Source of the DNA: Streptomyces sp. F001
GTDB taxonomy: Bacteria > Actinomycetota > Actinomycetes > Streptomycetales > Streptomycetaceae
DNA length: 64,000 nucleotides
Assembly: GCF_004187715.1 (NCBI RefSeq)
Contig: NZ_QZWF01000001.1
Location: 62,001-126,000, forward strand
Direction of reading: 5' to 3'
Part shown: in pieces, positions 17,738 through 30,268 of the stretch
How the letters are laid out: each line of letters starts with the position of its first letter
Numbering within the stretch: the first letter of the stretch is position 1
Position numbers and translations under genes: made by a program
The notes under the pieces: model-generated
Seen by the model: only the letters and a program-made list of their open reading frames with translations
Told to the model about the DNA's origin: nothing
The model's database searches: none

Positions 17738-18197
17738 GCTCCATCGCCCTTCTGAGCCGGCTCGCGGCCCGCGATCGACCGCTCCACCCACTGCCGCAGG
17801 GCAGGCGCCGGCGCGGCCCCCGCCTGCCGGGCGATGGTCTGCCCCTTGTCGAGGACCAGCAGCGTCGGCACCGCCTGGACCTCGAACCGGCGTGCCAGGC
17901 GCGGGTTCTTGTCGACGTCGACCTTGACCAGCTTGATCTTTCCTGCGAGATCGGTCGCGACCTTCTCCAGCGCGGGGCTCACCATCCGGCAGGGGCCGCA
18001 CCATGTGGCCCACAGGTCGACGACGACGGGCACGGTGGCCTGCTCGACGACCTCGGCGAAGTCGTCGTCGCCCGCGTCGACCATCCACGGCAGGGGCTGT
18101 TTGCAGTTGCCGCAGGTGGGGCGGCCCTCCGCGGCCGCGGGCACCCGGTTGGTGCGCCCGCAGTGCGGGCAGGTGACGTTCGTGGCCTGCAGAGTGC

Positions 18198-18201
<4 letters not shown>
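17734..18201 (-). CDS. Thioredoxin with N-terminal zinc ribbon (TrxC/Trx2 type)
   Basis: 155 residues: CPHC (11-14) and CGNC (30-33) form the zinc ribbon of thioredoxin 2, followed by a thioredoxin fold with the active site WCGPC (67-71) and cis-Pro region AVPTLLVL. Cytosolic disulfide reductase, linked to oxidative and heat stress. Start and stop overlap the neighbouring genes by ATGA motifs (clpB upstream, UBP finger downstream). Its reductase is unlikely to be the adjacent TrxR-like protein, which lacks CxxC. Confidence 0.93.
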
Positions 18202-20827
<2,626 letters not shown>

Positions 20828-20831
<4 letters not shown>

Positions 20832-21202
20832 GTCCATGGTGGTGGATCACTCCTCGTGCCGGCGCGGCGCAGCGCGGCTTCGAGCAGGCTGATGCGGTCG
20901 AGCAGGTCGAGCACCAGACCGAGGGATGCGTAGTTCAGGCACAGCCCGGTGCGCAGCCGCTGGACGCGGGCGAGGGCGGCCGGAGCCGTGGGGGCGAACA
21001 CCAGCCGTCCGGAGGCGTCGCGCTCTGCGTCCACCAGTCCCAGGGCCACGAACCGGCGGATCATGTCGGGATGTAGGCCCGAGCGGCGGGCCACGGCCTC
21101 CAGGGAGAGCCGGGCAACGGGCACGAGCGCGTACTGGACGCGCGCCCCTGCCGGAGCCGTCCGCGACGCCGCCTGGCGCCCTTGGGCCGGTCGATCGCTC
21201 AT
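20828..21202 (-). CDS. CbpM/MerR-like chaperone modulator
   Basis: 124 residues. A MerR-type helix-turn-helix ([26 protein letters not shown]) is followed by a helix bundle ([20 protein letters not shown]). This arrangement matches CbpM, which binds the J-domain of CbpA, rather than HspR, which has a longer C-terminal tail. It sits between dnaJ and clpB, exactly where hspR sits in the classical dnaK operon, so it may instead act as a transcription regulator. ATGA overlaps at both ends. Confidence 0.8.
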
Positions 21203-22131
21203 CGGGTTCTCCTGGGATCGAAGGAGGAGACAGCGGCGAGCTCCTCGAACAATGCACGTTCACGGTCGCCGAGCCGGGGCGGCACCATGATCCGGAGCTC
21301 CGCGTACAGGTCGCCGCCCGTGCCGCGCGGTCCCGGCATGCCCTCGCCGCGCAGCCGCAGCCGCCGCCCGCTGGAGGACCCGGCGGGAACGGTCACCTTC
21401 GCCGTGGCGCCGCTGGGAGTGGGCACCGGCACGGTCGCGCCCAACGCGGCCTCCCACGGGGTGATCGGCAGCTGCACATGGACGTCCCTGCCCTCCAGGC
21501 GGAACACCGGGTGCGGCTGGATCCGCACCCGCAGGTAAAGGTCCCCGGCGGGGGCGTCGCCGCTGCCCCGGCCGCCCTGGCCGGCGAGCCGGATGCGCTG
21601 CCCGTCGGTGACCCCGGCCGGCACGTCGACCTCGTAGCGCCGCTGCCCGGAGGGCCCGGCGAGGGTGACCGTGCGGCGGCCGCCACGGTAGGCCTCCTCC
21701 ACGGTGAGCGGCAGTTCGGCCTCCTGGTCGGCTCCCTGTACTCGCATCCGTCCGGCGCCGAAGAACGACCCGAACAGGTCCTCGAAGTCGACGCCTTCCT
21801 CGCCGAAGCCGGTGGTGCCGTACCGCACCCGGGGGCCACCGCCCGTGGCCCAGCGGAAGCCCCCGCCGGCTCCCGCACCGGCGCCGACCCGTTCCTCCCA
21901 GTCCTCGGGAACCTTGCGGAAGTCCTCGCCGAAGCGGTCGTAACGGGCCCGCTGTTCCGGATCGGACAGCACGCTGAAGGCCTCGTTGATCTCCTTGAAC
22001 CGCTCCTCCGCCGAGGGGTCCTTGTTGATGTCGGGGTGGTACTTGCGGGCCAGGGAGCGATAGGCGCGCTGGATCTCGTCCCGGTCGGCGGTGCGGGGGA
22101 CGCCGAGTACTTCGTAGAAGTCGCGTGCCAT
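21199..22131 (-). CDS. DnaJ/CbpA-type co-chaperone without zinc finger
   Basis: 310 residues. J-domain at 1-70 with the HPD motif (32-34), a Gly-rich region at about 85-130, and two beta-barrel C-terminal peptide-binding domains ([39 protein letters not shown]). There are no CxxCxGxG repeats, so it is the class B/CbpA type. It stimulates DnaK ATPase. It overlaps the next gene (CbpM-like) by ATGA and starts 7 bp behind grpE. Confidence 0.92.
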   Translation of the reverse strand: MARDFYEVLGVPRTADRDEIQRAYRSLARKYHPDINKDPSAEERFKEINEAFSVLSDPEQRARYDRFGEDFRKVPEDWEERVGAGAGAGGGFRWATGGGPRVRYGTTGFGEEGVDFEDLFGSFFGAGRMRVQGADQEAELPLTVEEAYRGGRRTVTLAGPSGQRRYEVDVPAGVTDGQRIRLAGQGGRGSGDAPAGDLYLRVRIQPHPVFRLEGRDVHVQLPITPWEAALGATVPVPTPSGATAKVTVPAGSSSGRRLRLRGEGMPGPRGTGGDLYAELRIMVPPRLGDRERALFEELAAVSSFDPRRTR

Positions 22132-22137
22132 GGATCG

Positions 22138-22722
22138 TCACTCCCGCTTGGCGACGCTCACGGCGGCCGGCCTCAGCTGCCGATCGGCGTCTCCGTAGCC
22201 GGGGCGCAGGACCTGCACCACGGTGCCCGGTTCGGCGTCGGCATCCTGGACCACGCCGACGACCTCGTGCCGGGTGGGGTCGAAGGTGACGCCCGTCTCG
22301 TCGTGGCGCGGGTAGCCGAGGCGTTCAAGGGCGCTCACGGCCTGGTCACGCACGGCCCGTACGCCCTCGACGATCGCGCCGGGATCGGCGTCGGCGTGGC
22401 TCAGAGCGAGCTCCAGGTTGTCGATGACGGGCAGGAAGGCCGCGGCCGTACGCGCCCGCTCGGCAGCGCGTTCCCGCTCCAGCTCCCTGGCGTGCCGCTT
22501 GCGCAGGTTGTCCAGGTCGGCGAGGGCACGCCGCCAGCGGTCCTCGACCTCCTTCAGCGCGGCCGCGTACTCGTCGTCGGGTGTGCCCGCGCCGGTCGCG
22601 GCGTCGGGTCCGGGTTCGGCCTCCTCCGTCGGAGGGCCTGGCTGCGGCAGGTCTGCGCGCGGGGGCTGTACGGCGTCTTCCGGCGGCGGATCGGGGGCTC
22701 GGTCCTGGGCAGGGGTCGGCAT
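22138..22722 (-). CDS. grpE: GrpE nucleotide exchange factor
   Basis: 194 residues. A disordered Pro/Glu-rich N-terminus is followed by a long helix (RWRRALADLDNLRKRHAREL) and the C-terminal beta wing (VGVVQDADAEPGTVVQVLRPGYG). It exchanges nucleotide on DnaK. Start ATG 22722 has GAGG 9 nt upstream; GTG 22731 is an alternative. It lies 10 bp behind the dnaK stop. Confidence 0.9.
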   Translation of the reverse strand: MPTPAQDRAPDPPPEDAVQPPRADLPQPGPPTEEAEPGPDAATGAGTPDDEYAAALKEVEDRWRRALADLDNLRKRHARELERERAAERARTAAAFLPVIDNLELALSHADADPGAIVEGVRAVRDQAVSALERLGYPRHDETGVTFDPTRHEVVGVVQDADAEPGTVVQVLRPGYGDADRQLRPAAVSVAKRE

Positions 22723-22732
22723 GGCGGGCACC

Positions 22733-24649
22733 TCAGCCCTTGTCGAACTCGGCGTCGATCACGTCGTCGTCGCTGCCGGTACCACCCGGCGCGGCCCCGC
22801 CCGACGCGGATCCGTCCGGAGAACCGGCGTCCGTCGGGCCGCCCGCGGTCGCGCCGGCCTGGTGGGCCGCGAGTCCGGCGAAGACCTGTTGGAGTTCGGA
22901 GATCAGCGGCCGGACCTTGTCGACGCCGGCCTCGTTCTTGACCGCGTCGCGGGCCTCCCCGACCAGCATCTCGGCGCGGGCCTTCTCGTGTGCGGGCGCG
23001 GCGTCGCCGAGCTCGCCGAGGCGCTTTTCGACCTGGTAGGCGATCGCGTCCAGTTCGTTGCGGGCATCGACGGCCTCGCGCAGGGCCTGGTCCTCGCTGC
23101 GGTTGCGTTCCGCCTCCTGGACCATGCGCTCGACCTCGCTGCGGTCGAGGTTGGAGCTCTCGCTGATGGTGATGCCCTGTTCCTTGCCGGTGTCCTTGTC
23201 ACGGGCGGTGACGTTGAGGATGCCGTTGGCGTCCACGTCGAAGGTGACCTCGATCTGCGGTTCTCCGCGCGGAGCCGGGCGAATGTCGGTCAGCTGGAAG
23301 CGGCCGAGCACCCGGTTGTCGGCGGCCCGCTCGCGCTCGCCCTGGAGGACCACCACGTCCACGGCGGGCTGGTTGTCCTCGGCGGTGGAGAAGGTCTCGG
23401 TACGGCGCACCGGGATGGTGGTGTTCCGTTCGATGATCTTCGTCATCACGCCGCCACGGGTCTCGACGCCCAGCGAGAGCGGTGTGACGTCGAGCAGCAG
23501 GACGTCCTTGACCTCGCCCTTGAGCACCCCGGCCTGGATCGCGGCGCCCATGGCCACGACCTCGTCGGGGTTCACGCTCATGTTGGGCTCCTTGCCGCCG
23601 GTCAGTCGTTTGACCAGGGTCTGGACCGCGGGAATGCGGGTGGAGCCGCCGACGAGGATGACCTCGTCGACGTCGTTCTCGCTGACCTTGGCGTCCTCCA
23701 TGGCCTGCTTGACCGGGCCGAGGCAGCGCTCCACCAGGTCGCCGGTGATCTGCTCGAGGGTCGACCGCATGATCGTCGTGGTCAGGTGCTTCGGACCGGA
23801 GGCGTCGGCGGTGATGAACGGCAGGTTGACCTGCGTCTGGGTCACCGAGCTCAGCTCGGTCTTCGCCTTCTCCGCGGCCTCGAAGAGCCGCTGCAGCGCC
23901 TGCGGGTCCTTGCGCAGGTCGATGCCGTTGTCCTTCTGGAAGCTGTCGGCGAGGTGGTCGACGAGGCGACGGTCGAAGTCGTCGCCGCCCAGGTGGCTGT
24001 CGCCCGCGGTTGCCCGCACCTCGACCACACCGTCACCGACGTCGAGGATGCTCACGTCGAAGGTGCCTCCGCCGAGGTCGAAGACCAGCACCGTCTCGTG
24101 CTGCTTCTTGTCCATTCCGTACGCAAGGGCTGCCGCGGTCGGCTCGTTGATGATCCGCAGGACCTCCAGCCCGGCGATCTTGCCCGCGTCCTTGGTCGCT
24201 GTGCGCTGGGCGTCGTTGAAGTAGGCGGGTACGGTGATGACCGCCTCGGTGACGCGCTCGCCCAGCTGCTTGCCGGCGTCGTCGGCGAGTTTGCGCAGCA
24301 CCAGGGCGCTGATCTCCTCCGGTGCGTACAGCTTGTCGCGCACCTTGAAGCGCGCGTTCCCGTGCTCGTCGGGTACGACGTCGAAGCCCACGGCCTTGGC
24401 TTCGTCGGAGATCTCGTCGTAGTGCCGGCCGATGAACCGCTTGGCCGAGTAAATGGTCCCCTTGGGGTTGAGGATCGCCTGGCGCCGGGCCAGCTGCCCC
24501 ACAAGGCGCTCGCCGGTGTCGGTGAAGGCCACCACGGACGGTGTCGTGCGGTTGCCCTCGCTGTTGGGCACGACCGTCGGCTCGCCTCCCTCCCAGACGG
24601 CGATCACCGAGTTGGTGGTACCCAGGTCGATTCCGACTGCCTTGGCCAT
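22733..24649 (-). CDS. dnaK: DnaK (Hsp70) chaperone
   Basis: 638 residues: ATPase domain (IDLGTTNS at 6-13, phosphate loop [26 protein letters not shown]) and a substrate-binding domain ending in [13 protein letters not shown] acidic residues. ATG 24649 follows an excellent AAGGAG. It heads the dnaK-grpE-dnaJ-cbpM-clpB string. The window does not show whether the canonical dnaK operon exists elsewhere; organisation (CbpA-type J-protein, CbpM, Trx, Hsp20) suggests this is an accessory copy. No HAIR (HspR) or CIRCE (HrcA) box was seen upstream. Confidence 0.95.
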   Translation of the reverse strand: MAKAVGIDLGTTNSVIAVWEGGEPTVVPNSEGNRTTPSVVAFTDTGERLVGQLARRQAILNPKGTIYSAKRFIGRHYDEISDEAKAVGFDVVPDEHGNARFKVRDKLYAPEEISALVLRKLADDAGKQLGERVTEAVITVPAYFNDAQRTATKDAGKIAGLEVLRIINEPTAAALAYGMDKKQHETVLVFDLGGGTFDVSILDVGDGVVEVRATAGDSHLGGDDFDRRLVDHLADSFQKDNGIDLRKDPQALQRLFEAAEKAKTELSSVTQTQVNLPFITADASGPKHLTTTIMRSTLEQITGDLVERCLGPVKQAMEDAKVSENDVDEVILVGGSTRIPAVQTLVKRLTGGKEPNMSVNPDEVVAMGAAIQAGVLKGEVKDVLLLDVTPLSLGVETRGGVMTKIIERNTTIPVRRTETFSTAEDNQPAVDVVVLQGERERAADNRVLGRFQLTDIRPAPRGEPQIEVTFDVDANGILNVTARDKDTGKEQGITISESSNLDRSEVERMVQEAERNRSEDQALREAVDARNELDAIAYQVEKRLGELGDAAPAHEKARAEMLVGEARDAVKNEAGVDKVRPLISELQQVFAGLAAHQAGATAGGPTDAGSPDGSASGGAAPGGTGSDDDVIDAEFDKG

Positions 24650-24733
24650 GAGGAACTCCTTCCGAGGCGAGGGCCGCGTCCGTCGGCGATCGTTCGCCCT
24701 CCGAGCCATGCGCGGCCGGTTTTCCGCAGTCGT

Positions 24734-25261
24734 TCAGGTGGCGGCGGCACCGCCATGAGGCCGGCCGCTCTTCCAGACCCCGTCGGACTTGGTCGCGTCG
24801 GCCCCGCTGTCCGGTCCGGCCAGCAGCCGGACCGCCTCGTCGGCGACGTCTTCGTCCGCCATGACGTCGTACCGGCTCGGTTGCATGGAGCGGATGGAGG
24901 CGAAGTCCCGGCGACCGCCCTGCGCTGCGTGCAGCACCAGGCCGAACAGGGCACCGACGATCGCTCCGAAGATCAGGCCGTACAGGGCGAGGAGCAGCCC
25001 GGAGAGCACTGGATTCACCCAGTTCAGCAGCCCGAATATCCAGCCGATGAGCACGCCGGGCAGCGCGCCGCTGGCCGCTCCGTGCAGCGCGGCCCCGCCG
25101 TAACCCAGACGACCGGTCACCTGTTCGACCAGGCGGACGTCCTGGCCGATGATGGCCACCCTCTCAACGGGAAAGCCCTGGTCGGACAGGTGGTCGACGG
25201 CGCGTTCGGCTTCCTGATAGGTCGGGTACGAGGCGATGGTCCTGCGGGCCTGCTCGTTCAT
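24734..25261 (-). CDS. General stress protein 17M-like, membrane-associated
   Basis: 175 residues. The N-terminal 60 residues match the GSP17M/YflT-like domain (RRTIASYPTYQEAERAVDHL SDQGFPVERVAIIG). A hydrophobic, Gly-rich two-helix hairpin follows at about 75-120 (LPGVLIGWIFGLLNWVNPVL), then a polar tail. First gene of the chaperone operon; ATG 25261 follows GGAAGGA. Role is unknown, but the family is stress induced in other Gram-positives. Confidence 0.82.
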   Translation of the reverse strand: MNEQARRTIASYPTYQEAERAVDHLSDQGFPVERVAIIGQDVRLVEQVTGRLGYGGAALHGAASGALPGVLIGWIFGLLNWVNPVLSGLLLALYGLIFGAIVGALFGLVLHAAQGGRRDFASIRSMQPSRYDVMADEDVADEAVRLLAGPDSGADATKSDGVWKSGRPHGGAAAT

Positions 25262-25474
25262 CGGCCCAGTCCTTCCTGTCACCGGTTCGCCAGTGGTCCC
25301 CGCACACCCAGACTGGCCACCGGCGGGGGCGCCGCGCCTGCGCCTCGCGGAGTGAAAAGTGGCCTGTGCCGTCGGTCCGGGAGGACAAGGTGGCAGTGGG
25401 GTGAGCCCAGGGCAGTGGGGTACTCAGGGTATGGCTGAGCCACATCTCCGACGTCGGTGCGAACGGGTGATCTC
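25262..25474. promoter_or_regulatory. Divergent promoter region of the stress operon and its regulator
   Basis: A 213-bp gap between the GSP17M-like gene (minus) and the PucR-type regulator (plus). It contains CTCAG and CTGAG arms (25416-25437) with a spacer but no HAIR, CIRCE or clear sigma-R type box. Inferred to be the only promoter for the 10-gene operon. Confidence 0.5.
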
Positions 25475-27247
25475 ATGGCCGCCGACCGTCCTGCACGAAG
25501 GTTGTGCCATCGCCTCTCCGACCGAGAGGAGAGCCGTTCCCCAGGCGGCGCTCGCCGCTCGGCGGACGAGCAGCCCGGATCCCACCAGCTGCCCGGAGAA
25601 CTCGACCCGCACAGGCTGCTGGAGCTGTCTCAGAAGTTGTTCGGCAGCACGGACGGGAGCGACGTCCTGCGCCTGGCCATGGTCCACGTCGGTTCCCTCG
25701 GCCCGTTCCGGGCCGAGGCCGGCTACCTCATGACGGGCCACGAACTCGTCCGTGCACCATCGAAGGACGAGCAGGCCGACGAGCCGGTCGATCGGCGGGT
25801 TCGTGAGCTGGCCGAGGCGGACGGCCCCGTGGTCTTCCCAGGGCGGCGCTGGGGCTGGGCGTTCGGTCTGCGGGAAGCCGGTGGTCTGCTCGGCTATCTG
25901 GTGGTGTCGTCCCGGCTCCTGCCCGGCCGGCGGGACCGCCTGCTGATCACCGCGCTCGTGCGGCTCACCTCGGCAGCTCTGTCCCTGGCGGCCGCGCGGC
26001 GCCGGCTGTACGAGGACGCCAGGGAGCTGAGCCGGCTGCGGGTAGAGCTGGTCACGACGCTGGATGAGTTGGACTCCCTGCGGACCGAGCTGCACCACCA
26101 GAGGATCGTGCACGACGCGTTCGCCCGAGTCGCGATCCTGGGCGGCGGCGAGGACGCCCTCACCCATGCCTTGTACGAGGTCACCGGTCTGCCGACGCTG
26201 CTCGAGGACCGCTTCGGGAACCTGCGGTCCTGGGCGGGCCCAGGACAACCGGACCCCTATCCGACGCTGGCCCCGGAGCGTCAGGAGGAGATGCTGCGGC
26301 AGGTCGCTCACGGGACGGGACCGGTCCGGGTCAGGAACCGCCTCGTTGCCGTGGCCCGCCCGCACGGGGAGATCCTCGGCGTGCTGGCCGTCGTGGACCC
26401 CGAGGAGAGGGCGGACGAGCACACCGAGTTCGCGCTGGACCACGCCGTGGGGGCGCTCGCCCTGGAGTTGGCGCATCAGCGCAACCTGGCCGAGGTCGAG
26501 CTTCGGCTGCACCGCCAGCTGGTCGACGATCTGCTGGAGGGCACCGAAGAGGCGAGCGCTTATGCCAGGTCCGCAGCTGTCGGCCACGACCTGCACCGCG
26601 CGCAATACGTCGTGGTGGTGCGCTGGCGAAGCGGAATGGCCGACGACTCCTTCACGCGCGCCGTCGAACGAGCGGCAACCACGGCGGGCTTGAGACCGCT
26701 GGTCACCCGCCGCGGTGACCAGGTGGTGCTGCTGACCGCGACGAGTCCGGACGGCGAAGCCCTGCACGCGGCACTGACCCGGGAGTTCGGAACAACCGCC
26801 GGCGCCATCGGAGTAAGCCCGCGCTGCGACACCCCGAGCGGCATCCCCCGCCGCTACCACGAGGCACTGCGGGCGCTGGAGGTGCGGCAGCAGTCGCGCG
26901 AACAGGAAGGCACGACGTTCTTCGACGACCTGGGCCTGTACCGGATCCTCGGGCCCGGCAACGACTTCCGGGAGCTCGACGCGTTCGTACAGGAGTGGCT
27001 GGGCCAGCTCATCGACTACGACGCACAGCACGGTGCGGACATGGTGGCGACACTCGCGCAGTACTTCGACTGCGGCGGCAATTACGACGAGACCGCCGCA
27101 GCGCTCTCCGTCCACCGCAGCACTCTGCGCTACCGGCTCCAGCGCATCCGCGACATCGGCGGCCTCGACCTGGCGGACGTGGACACTCGACTCAATCTCC
27201 AGGTGGCGACGCGGGTGTGGAAGATCATGCTGGGCGGGCGGGGATGA
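25475..27247 (+). CDS. PucR/CdaR-type transcriptional regulator
   Basis: 590 residues. GAF-like sensor segments occupy the N-terminal two thirds, with a helical linker at about 170-210. The C-terminal PucR HTH_30 domain is clear (LAQYFDCGGNYDETAAALSV, HRSTLRYRLQRIRDIGG). ATG 25475 (MAADRPARR) is chosen; 25457 is an alternative. It is divergent from the stress operon across a 213-bp gap and is the best candidate for its regulator. Ligand unknown. Confidence 0.87.
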   Translation: MAADRPARRLCHRLSDREESRSPGGARRSADEQPGSHQLPGELDPHRLLELSQKLFGSTDGSDVLRLAMVHVGSLGPFRAEAGYLMTGHELVRAPSKDEQADEPVDRRVRELAEADGPVVFPGRRWGWAFGLREAGGLLGYLVVSSRLLPGRRDRLLITALVRLTSAALSLAAARRRLYEDARELSRLRVELVTTLDELDSLRTELHHQRIVHDAFARVAILGGGEDALTHALYEVTGLPTLLEDRFGNLRSWAGPGQPDPYPTLAPERQEEMLRQVAHGTGPVRVRNRLVAVARPHGEILGVLAVVDPEERADEHTEFALDHAVGALALELAHQRNLAEVELRLHRQLVDDLLEGTEEASAYARSAAVGHDLHRAQYVVVVRWRSGMADDSFTRAVERAATTAGLRPLVTRRGDQVVLLTATSPDGEALHAALTREFGTTAGAIGVSPRCDTPSGIPRRYHEALRALEVRQQSREQEGTTFFDDLGLYRILGPGNDFRELDAFVQEWLGQLIDYDAQHGADMVATLAQYFDCGGNYDETAAALSVHRSTLRYRLQRIRDIGGLDLADVDTRLNLQVATRVWKIMLGGRG

Positions 27248-27346
27248 CCGAAGGCACGCAAGGCGCGACCGCCAAGTGCCGGTGCCCGATCAGGCAGCTC
27301 CCACAGCCGCCCGGCGCGACCTCGCGCCGCTGCCGCTCCGCCATGC

Positions 27347-28564
27347 CTACGCGGGCGCCGACGCCCCATCGCACCCCGGGAGGCGGGACACGCGTCCGGC
27401 GCTCCGCTTGGCGATGGTCCGGGCGATCTTCTCCGCGTCGATCGCCAGTTCGCGGAGCATGCCGCTGATGGGGTTGGTGTAGCCGGTGAAGTAGAGGTCG
27501 GGGGCGTTCTTCGGGGTGCGGGCGCCATGCACGACGGGTCTGCCCCGGTCGTCGAGGACGTCGAGGTGGCCGACGAGGGGCTCCAGCGCGCGGACGTAGC
27601 CGGTGGCCGCGATGACGGCGTCCGGGCCGATTCGGTTGCCGTCGGCGAGGAGCACCTCATCCTCCTCGAAGGCCTCCACGGCGGCGACGATCTCGACCTT
27701 GCCCTGGCGCACCGCGTCGATGAGGCCGACGTCCTGGACGGGGATCGCGCCCTCGGTGACCCGGCTGTACAGGCCGGTGTCGGGGCGGGGCAGGCCGTGG
27801 GCGGAGAGGTCCGGCACGCTGACCTTGGCCAGCGGGCGAGCGAGCCGGTCGACCAGGCCGACCGGCAGCCGGCGCACCAGGACGCCGGTGTACTGGGCGG
27901 CCCAGCCGGCGGTGGAACGGCGGACGATGTGCGGCGCCGTGCGCACGGACAGCCGTACCCGCTTCGCCCCGCCCTCGACCAGGTCGACGGCGATCTCGGC
28001 GCCGGTGTTGCCGATGCCGACGACCAGGACGTCGCGGCCGGTGTAGGGCCCGGCGTTGCGGTAGGCGGAGGCGTGCAGGAACTCGCCGGTGTAGGTGTCG
28101 CGGCCCGGCCAGTCGGGGACGCGGGGCGTGTGGTTGTGGCCGGTGGCCACCACCACCGCGCCGCCGGTCAGTTCGCGGCCGCCGGTGGCGTGCAGCAGCC
28201 AGCCGGTGCCGTCGGGTGTGCGGTCGACGCGGGAGACCTCGACACCGGTCACGATCTCGAGTTCGTGGTGCTCGGCGTACTTCTCCAGGTAGCGGATCAC
28301 GTTGTCCCGGGAGACCCAGCGGCCGAAGCGGCGCGGCACCGGGAGCCCCGGGAGGGCGGACAGGCGGCGGGTGGTGTGCAGGTGGAGCCGGTCGTAGTGG
28401 TTCCGCCAGGACGCGCCGACCCGGTCGGACTTCTCCAGGACGACCGCGCGTATGCCCTGGGCGCGCAGTGCATGGGCGGCGGCGAGTCCGCCGGGGCCGC
28501 CGCCGATGACGTAGACGGGGCGGGGATCTGTCGTGGCCTGCGCGGGCGCGGTGGAGTCGGGCAT
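27347..28564 (-). CDS. Flavin-containing monooxygenase-like NAD(P)/FAD oxidoreductase
   Basis: 405 residues. Dinucleotide motifs GGGPGGLAAA (about 20) and GIGNTGAEIA (about 187) frame a class B flavoprotein, and FLHASAYRN fits the FMO fingerprint position. Closest in type to YhfW/CzcO-like FMOs and Baeyer-Villiger monooxygenases; likely NADPH-dependent oxygenation of a small hydrophobic substrate. It is divergent from the DoxX gene, whose operator at 28738 lies 173 bp from this start, so joint control is possible but not shown. Confidence 0.85.
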   Translation of the reverse strand: MPDSTAPAQATTDPRPVYVIGGGPGGLAAAHALRAQGIRAVVLEKSDRVGASWRNHYDRLHLHTTRRLSALPGLPVPRRFGRWVSRDNVIRYLEKYAEHHELEIVTGVEVSRVDRTPDGTGWLLHATGGRELTGGAVVVATGHNHTPRVPDWPGRDTYTGEFLHASAYRNAGPYTGRDVLVVGIGNTGAEIAVDLVEGGAKRVRLSVRTAPHIVRRSTAGWAAQYTGVLVRRLPVGLVDRLARPLAKVSVPDLSAHGLPRPDTGLYSRVTEGAIPVQDVGLIDAVRQGKVEIVAAVEAFEEDEVLLADGNRIGPDAVIAATGYVRALEPLVGHLDVLDDRGRPVVHGARTPKNAPDLYFTGYTNPISGMLRELAIDAEKIARTIAKRSAGRVSRLPGCDGASAPA

Positions 28565-28737
28565 GTCCCGGAGCGTAATCAGATGCCGGGTTGATGGGTC
28601 TCGGTCAAGACCGGAATTGGTTGCGGATCGATCACAGGTGGGGAGGAGTGGGTGAGGCTTGTGGCGTAGAGCGAGCGGTTGTGTGCGTGCGGGGGAGGCG
28701 TGCGGGGCCTGCTTCCGGGCTTCCGTCGCCCGGATAA

Positions 28738-28752
28738 CTGACGTACCGTCAG
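28738..28752. promoter_or_regulatory. TetR-type operator (perfect 12/12), 4 bp from a start codon
   Basis: CTGACG TAC CGTCAG, followed by ATCC and then the DoxX ATG at 28757. No room remains for a ribosome binding site, so the transcript is probably leaderless. Confidence 0.8.
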
Positions 28753-28756
28753 ATCC

Positions 28757-29209
28757 ATGGATGCGATCTGGCTCACCGGTGCCGAGTGGCTGGCCGTGCT
28801 CCGCATAGGGCTCGGGCTGTGGTGGCTGGAGAGCTGGCGGCACAAGGACAGGAAGGGCTGGTTCGAGCGGGGCACCGGGATCGCCTGGGCCGCGGATGTG
28901 GCCGCCAAGCACCGCTGGAACGCGGTGCGTTCGGGGTTCGAGGTCGTCGTCGCGCCCCGGCCACGCCTGATGGCATACGTCGTCGTGTACGCGGAACTCG
29001 CCCTGGGAATCGGGCTGATCGCCGGATTCCTGACTCCGCTCGCCCTCGTCGGCGGACTGCTGCTCAACGTCCTCTATTTCACGCTCATGATCCACGACTG
29101 GGCGGAGCAGGGACAGAACTCGATGATGGCGCTGATCTCGCTGGTGGCTCTGTTCGGGATGTCTTGGCAGACCTGGTCCCTGGACAGCGCGTTGGGACTC
29201 TTCCGATGA
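28757..29209 (+). CDS. DoxX family membrane protein
   Basis: 150 residues with four hydrophobic segments (VLRIGLGLWWLESW; YVVVYAELALGIGLIAGFL; VGGLLLNVLYFTLMI; MMALISLVALFGM), typical of DoxX/TQO small-subunit-like membrane proteins. The only start lies 4 bp after the operator. Its TGA overlaps the next ATG (ATGA), coupling it to the DUF35 gene. Role in the pathway is unknown; DoxX relatives are redox-associated membrane proteins. Confidence 0.82.
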   Translation: MDAIWLTGAEWLAVLRIGLGLWWLESWRHKDRKGWFERGTGIAWAADVAAKHRWNAVRSGFEVVVAPRPRLMAYVVVYAELALGIGLIAGFLTPLALVGGLLLNVLYFTLMIHDWAEQGQNSMMALISLVALFGMSWQTWSLDSALGLFR

Positions 29210-29592
29210 GGTACGACCTCCCGGAGATCGACGCCTTCACGCGGACGTACTGGGACGCGGCCGCGCAGGGGCGGCTGCTGGTGCGGCGGTGCGGGGCGTG
29301 CGGGCGGGCGCACCACTACCCCCGGGAGTTCTGCCCGCACTGCTGGAGCGAGGACGTGACCTGGCAGGAAGCGAGTGGCCGCGGCACGCTCTACACCTGG
29401 TCCGTCGTCCACCGCAACGACCTTCCGCCCTTCGGGGAGCGCACGCCGTACGTCGCCGCGGTCGTCGACCTCGCCGAGGGGCCGCGGATGATGACGGAGG
29501 TCGTCGACTGCGCGGAGGGCGAGCTGCGGGCCGGGATGGAGCTGACGGTCGCGTTCCAGGAGGGTGTGCCGGTGTTCCGGGGTTTGCCGTAA
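29206..29592 (+). CDS. DUF35 zinc-ribbon/OB-fold protein
   Basis: 128 residues. A rubredoxin-like zinc ribbon (CGACGRAHHYPREFCPHC, about residues 29-46) is followed by an OB-fold (GRGTLYTWSVVHR; TPYVAAVVDLAEGPRMMTEV). DUF35 proteins partner thiolase-fold Ltp proteins as CoA-binding aldolase or acyltransferase subunits. ATGA overlap with DoxX. The thiolase-like gene at 31557-32722, under the same operator type, is a possible partner. Confidence 0.88.
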   Translation: MRYDLPEIDAFTRTYWDAAAQGRLLVRRCGACGRAHHYPREFCPHCWSEDVTWQEASGRGTLYTWSVVHRNDLPPFGERTPYVAAVVDLAEGPRMMTEVVDCAEGELRAGMELTVAFQEGVPVFRGLP

Positions 29593-29634
29593 TTCCGGGT
29601 GAGCGGACAGGGGCCGACGGGATTGAATGGGCCG

Positions 29635-30237
29635 ATGTCCCTCATACGTGCCCAGTCCTCGGTCGCCCGCCCCTTCCCCGAACTGAACGGCCACGGTCTG
29701 CGCCTGTGCCGCTGGGACCCCCGCTCCGACGCCGATGCCGGGACCTGGCTGCGCGGGCTGTCCGACCCGGACTTCCAGCGCTGGAACACCCCCCTGAAAC
29801 CGATCACGGACCTCGACGACGCCCGCGCCTCCCTCCGGGCCAAGGCGGAGAACTGGGCGAACGGCATGAGCGCGTCGTTCCGCATCACGGACGCCGCCAC
29901 GGGCACGACCCTGGGCCATATCGGCGTCAACGAGATCGACCACGTTTTCCGCGTCGCCCGCGTCGGCTACTGGACCCTCCCCGAGGCCCGCGGCCGGCAC
30001 GTCGCCACCCGCGCCCTCACCCTGGCCGCCCACTGGGCCCTGACGGACCTGGGCCTGCACCGCCTGGAGCTGGGCCATGCCCTGGGGCACGACGCCTCCT
30101 GCCGTATCGCCGAGCGGTGCGGCTTCCCGTACGAGGGGACCCTGCGGGGCGCGATGTGGGAGGCCGGGCGGCGCGACGCGTTCCGGGACGTGCACCTGCA
30201 CGGCCGTCTGGCGACCGACCCGGCGGTGGAGCCGTGA
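29635..30237 (+). CDS. GNAT N-acetyltransferase (RimJ/RimL type)
   Basis: 200 residues from ATG 29635. GNAT fold with TLGHIGVNEI, the acetyl-CoA loop EARGRHVATRALTLAAHWAL, and DASCRIAERCGFPYEGTLRGA, the standard RimJ/RimL C-terminus. Likely acetylates an amino group on a protein or small molecule; substrate unknown. Stand-alone gene, convergent with the split-barrel gene at 30269. Confidence 0.88.
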   Translation: MSLIRAQSSVARPFPELNGHGLRLCRWDPRSDADAGTWLRGLSDPDFQRWNTPLKPITDLDDARASLRAKAENWANGMSASFRITDAATGTTLGHIGVNEIDHVFRVARVGYWTLPEARGRHVATRALTLAAHWALTDLGLHRLELGHALGHDASCRIAERCGFPYEGTLRGAMWEAGRRDAFRDVHLHGRLATDPAVEP

Positions 30238-30268
30238 CCGCGGACTTCGGCCGGCGTTCCACCGAGGA

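Noticed and set aside
24650..25474. HAIR (HspR) or CIRCE (HrcA) box for the dnaK operon
   Set aside because: I read both strands of the gap and saw no CTTGAGT-N7-ACTCAAG or CIRCE-like repeat; only weak CTCAG/CTGAG arms.
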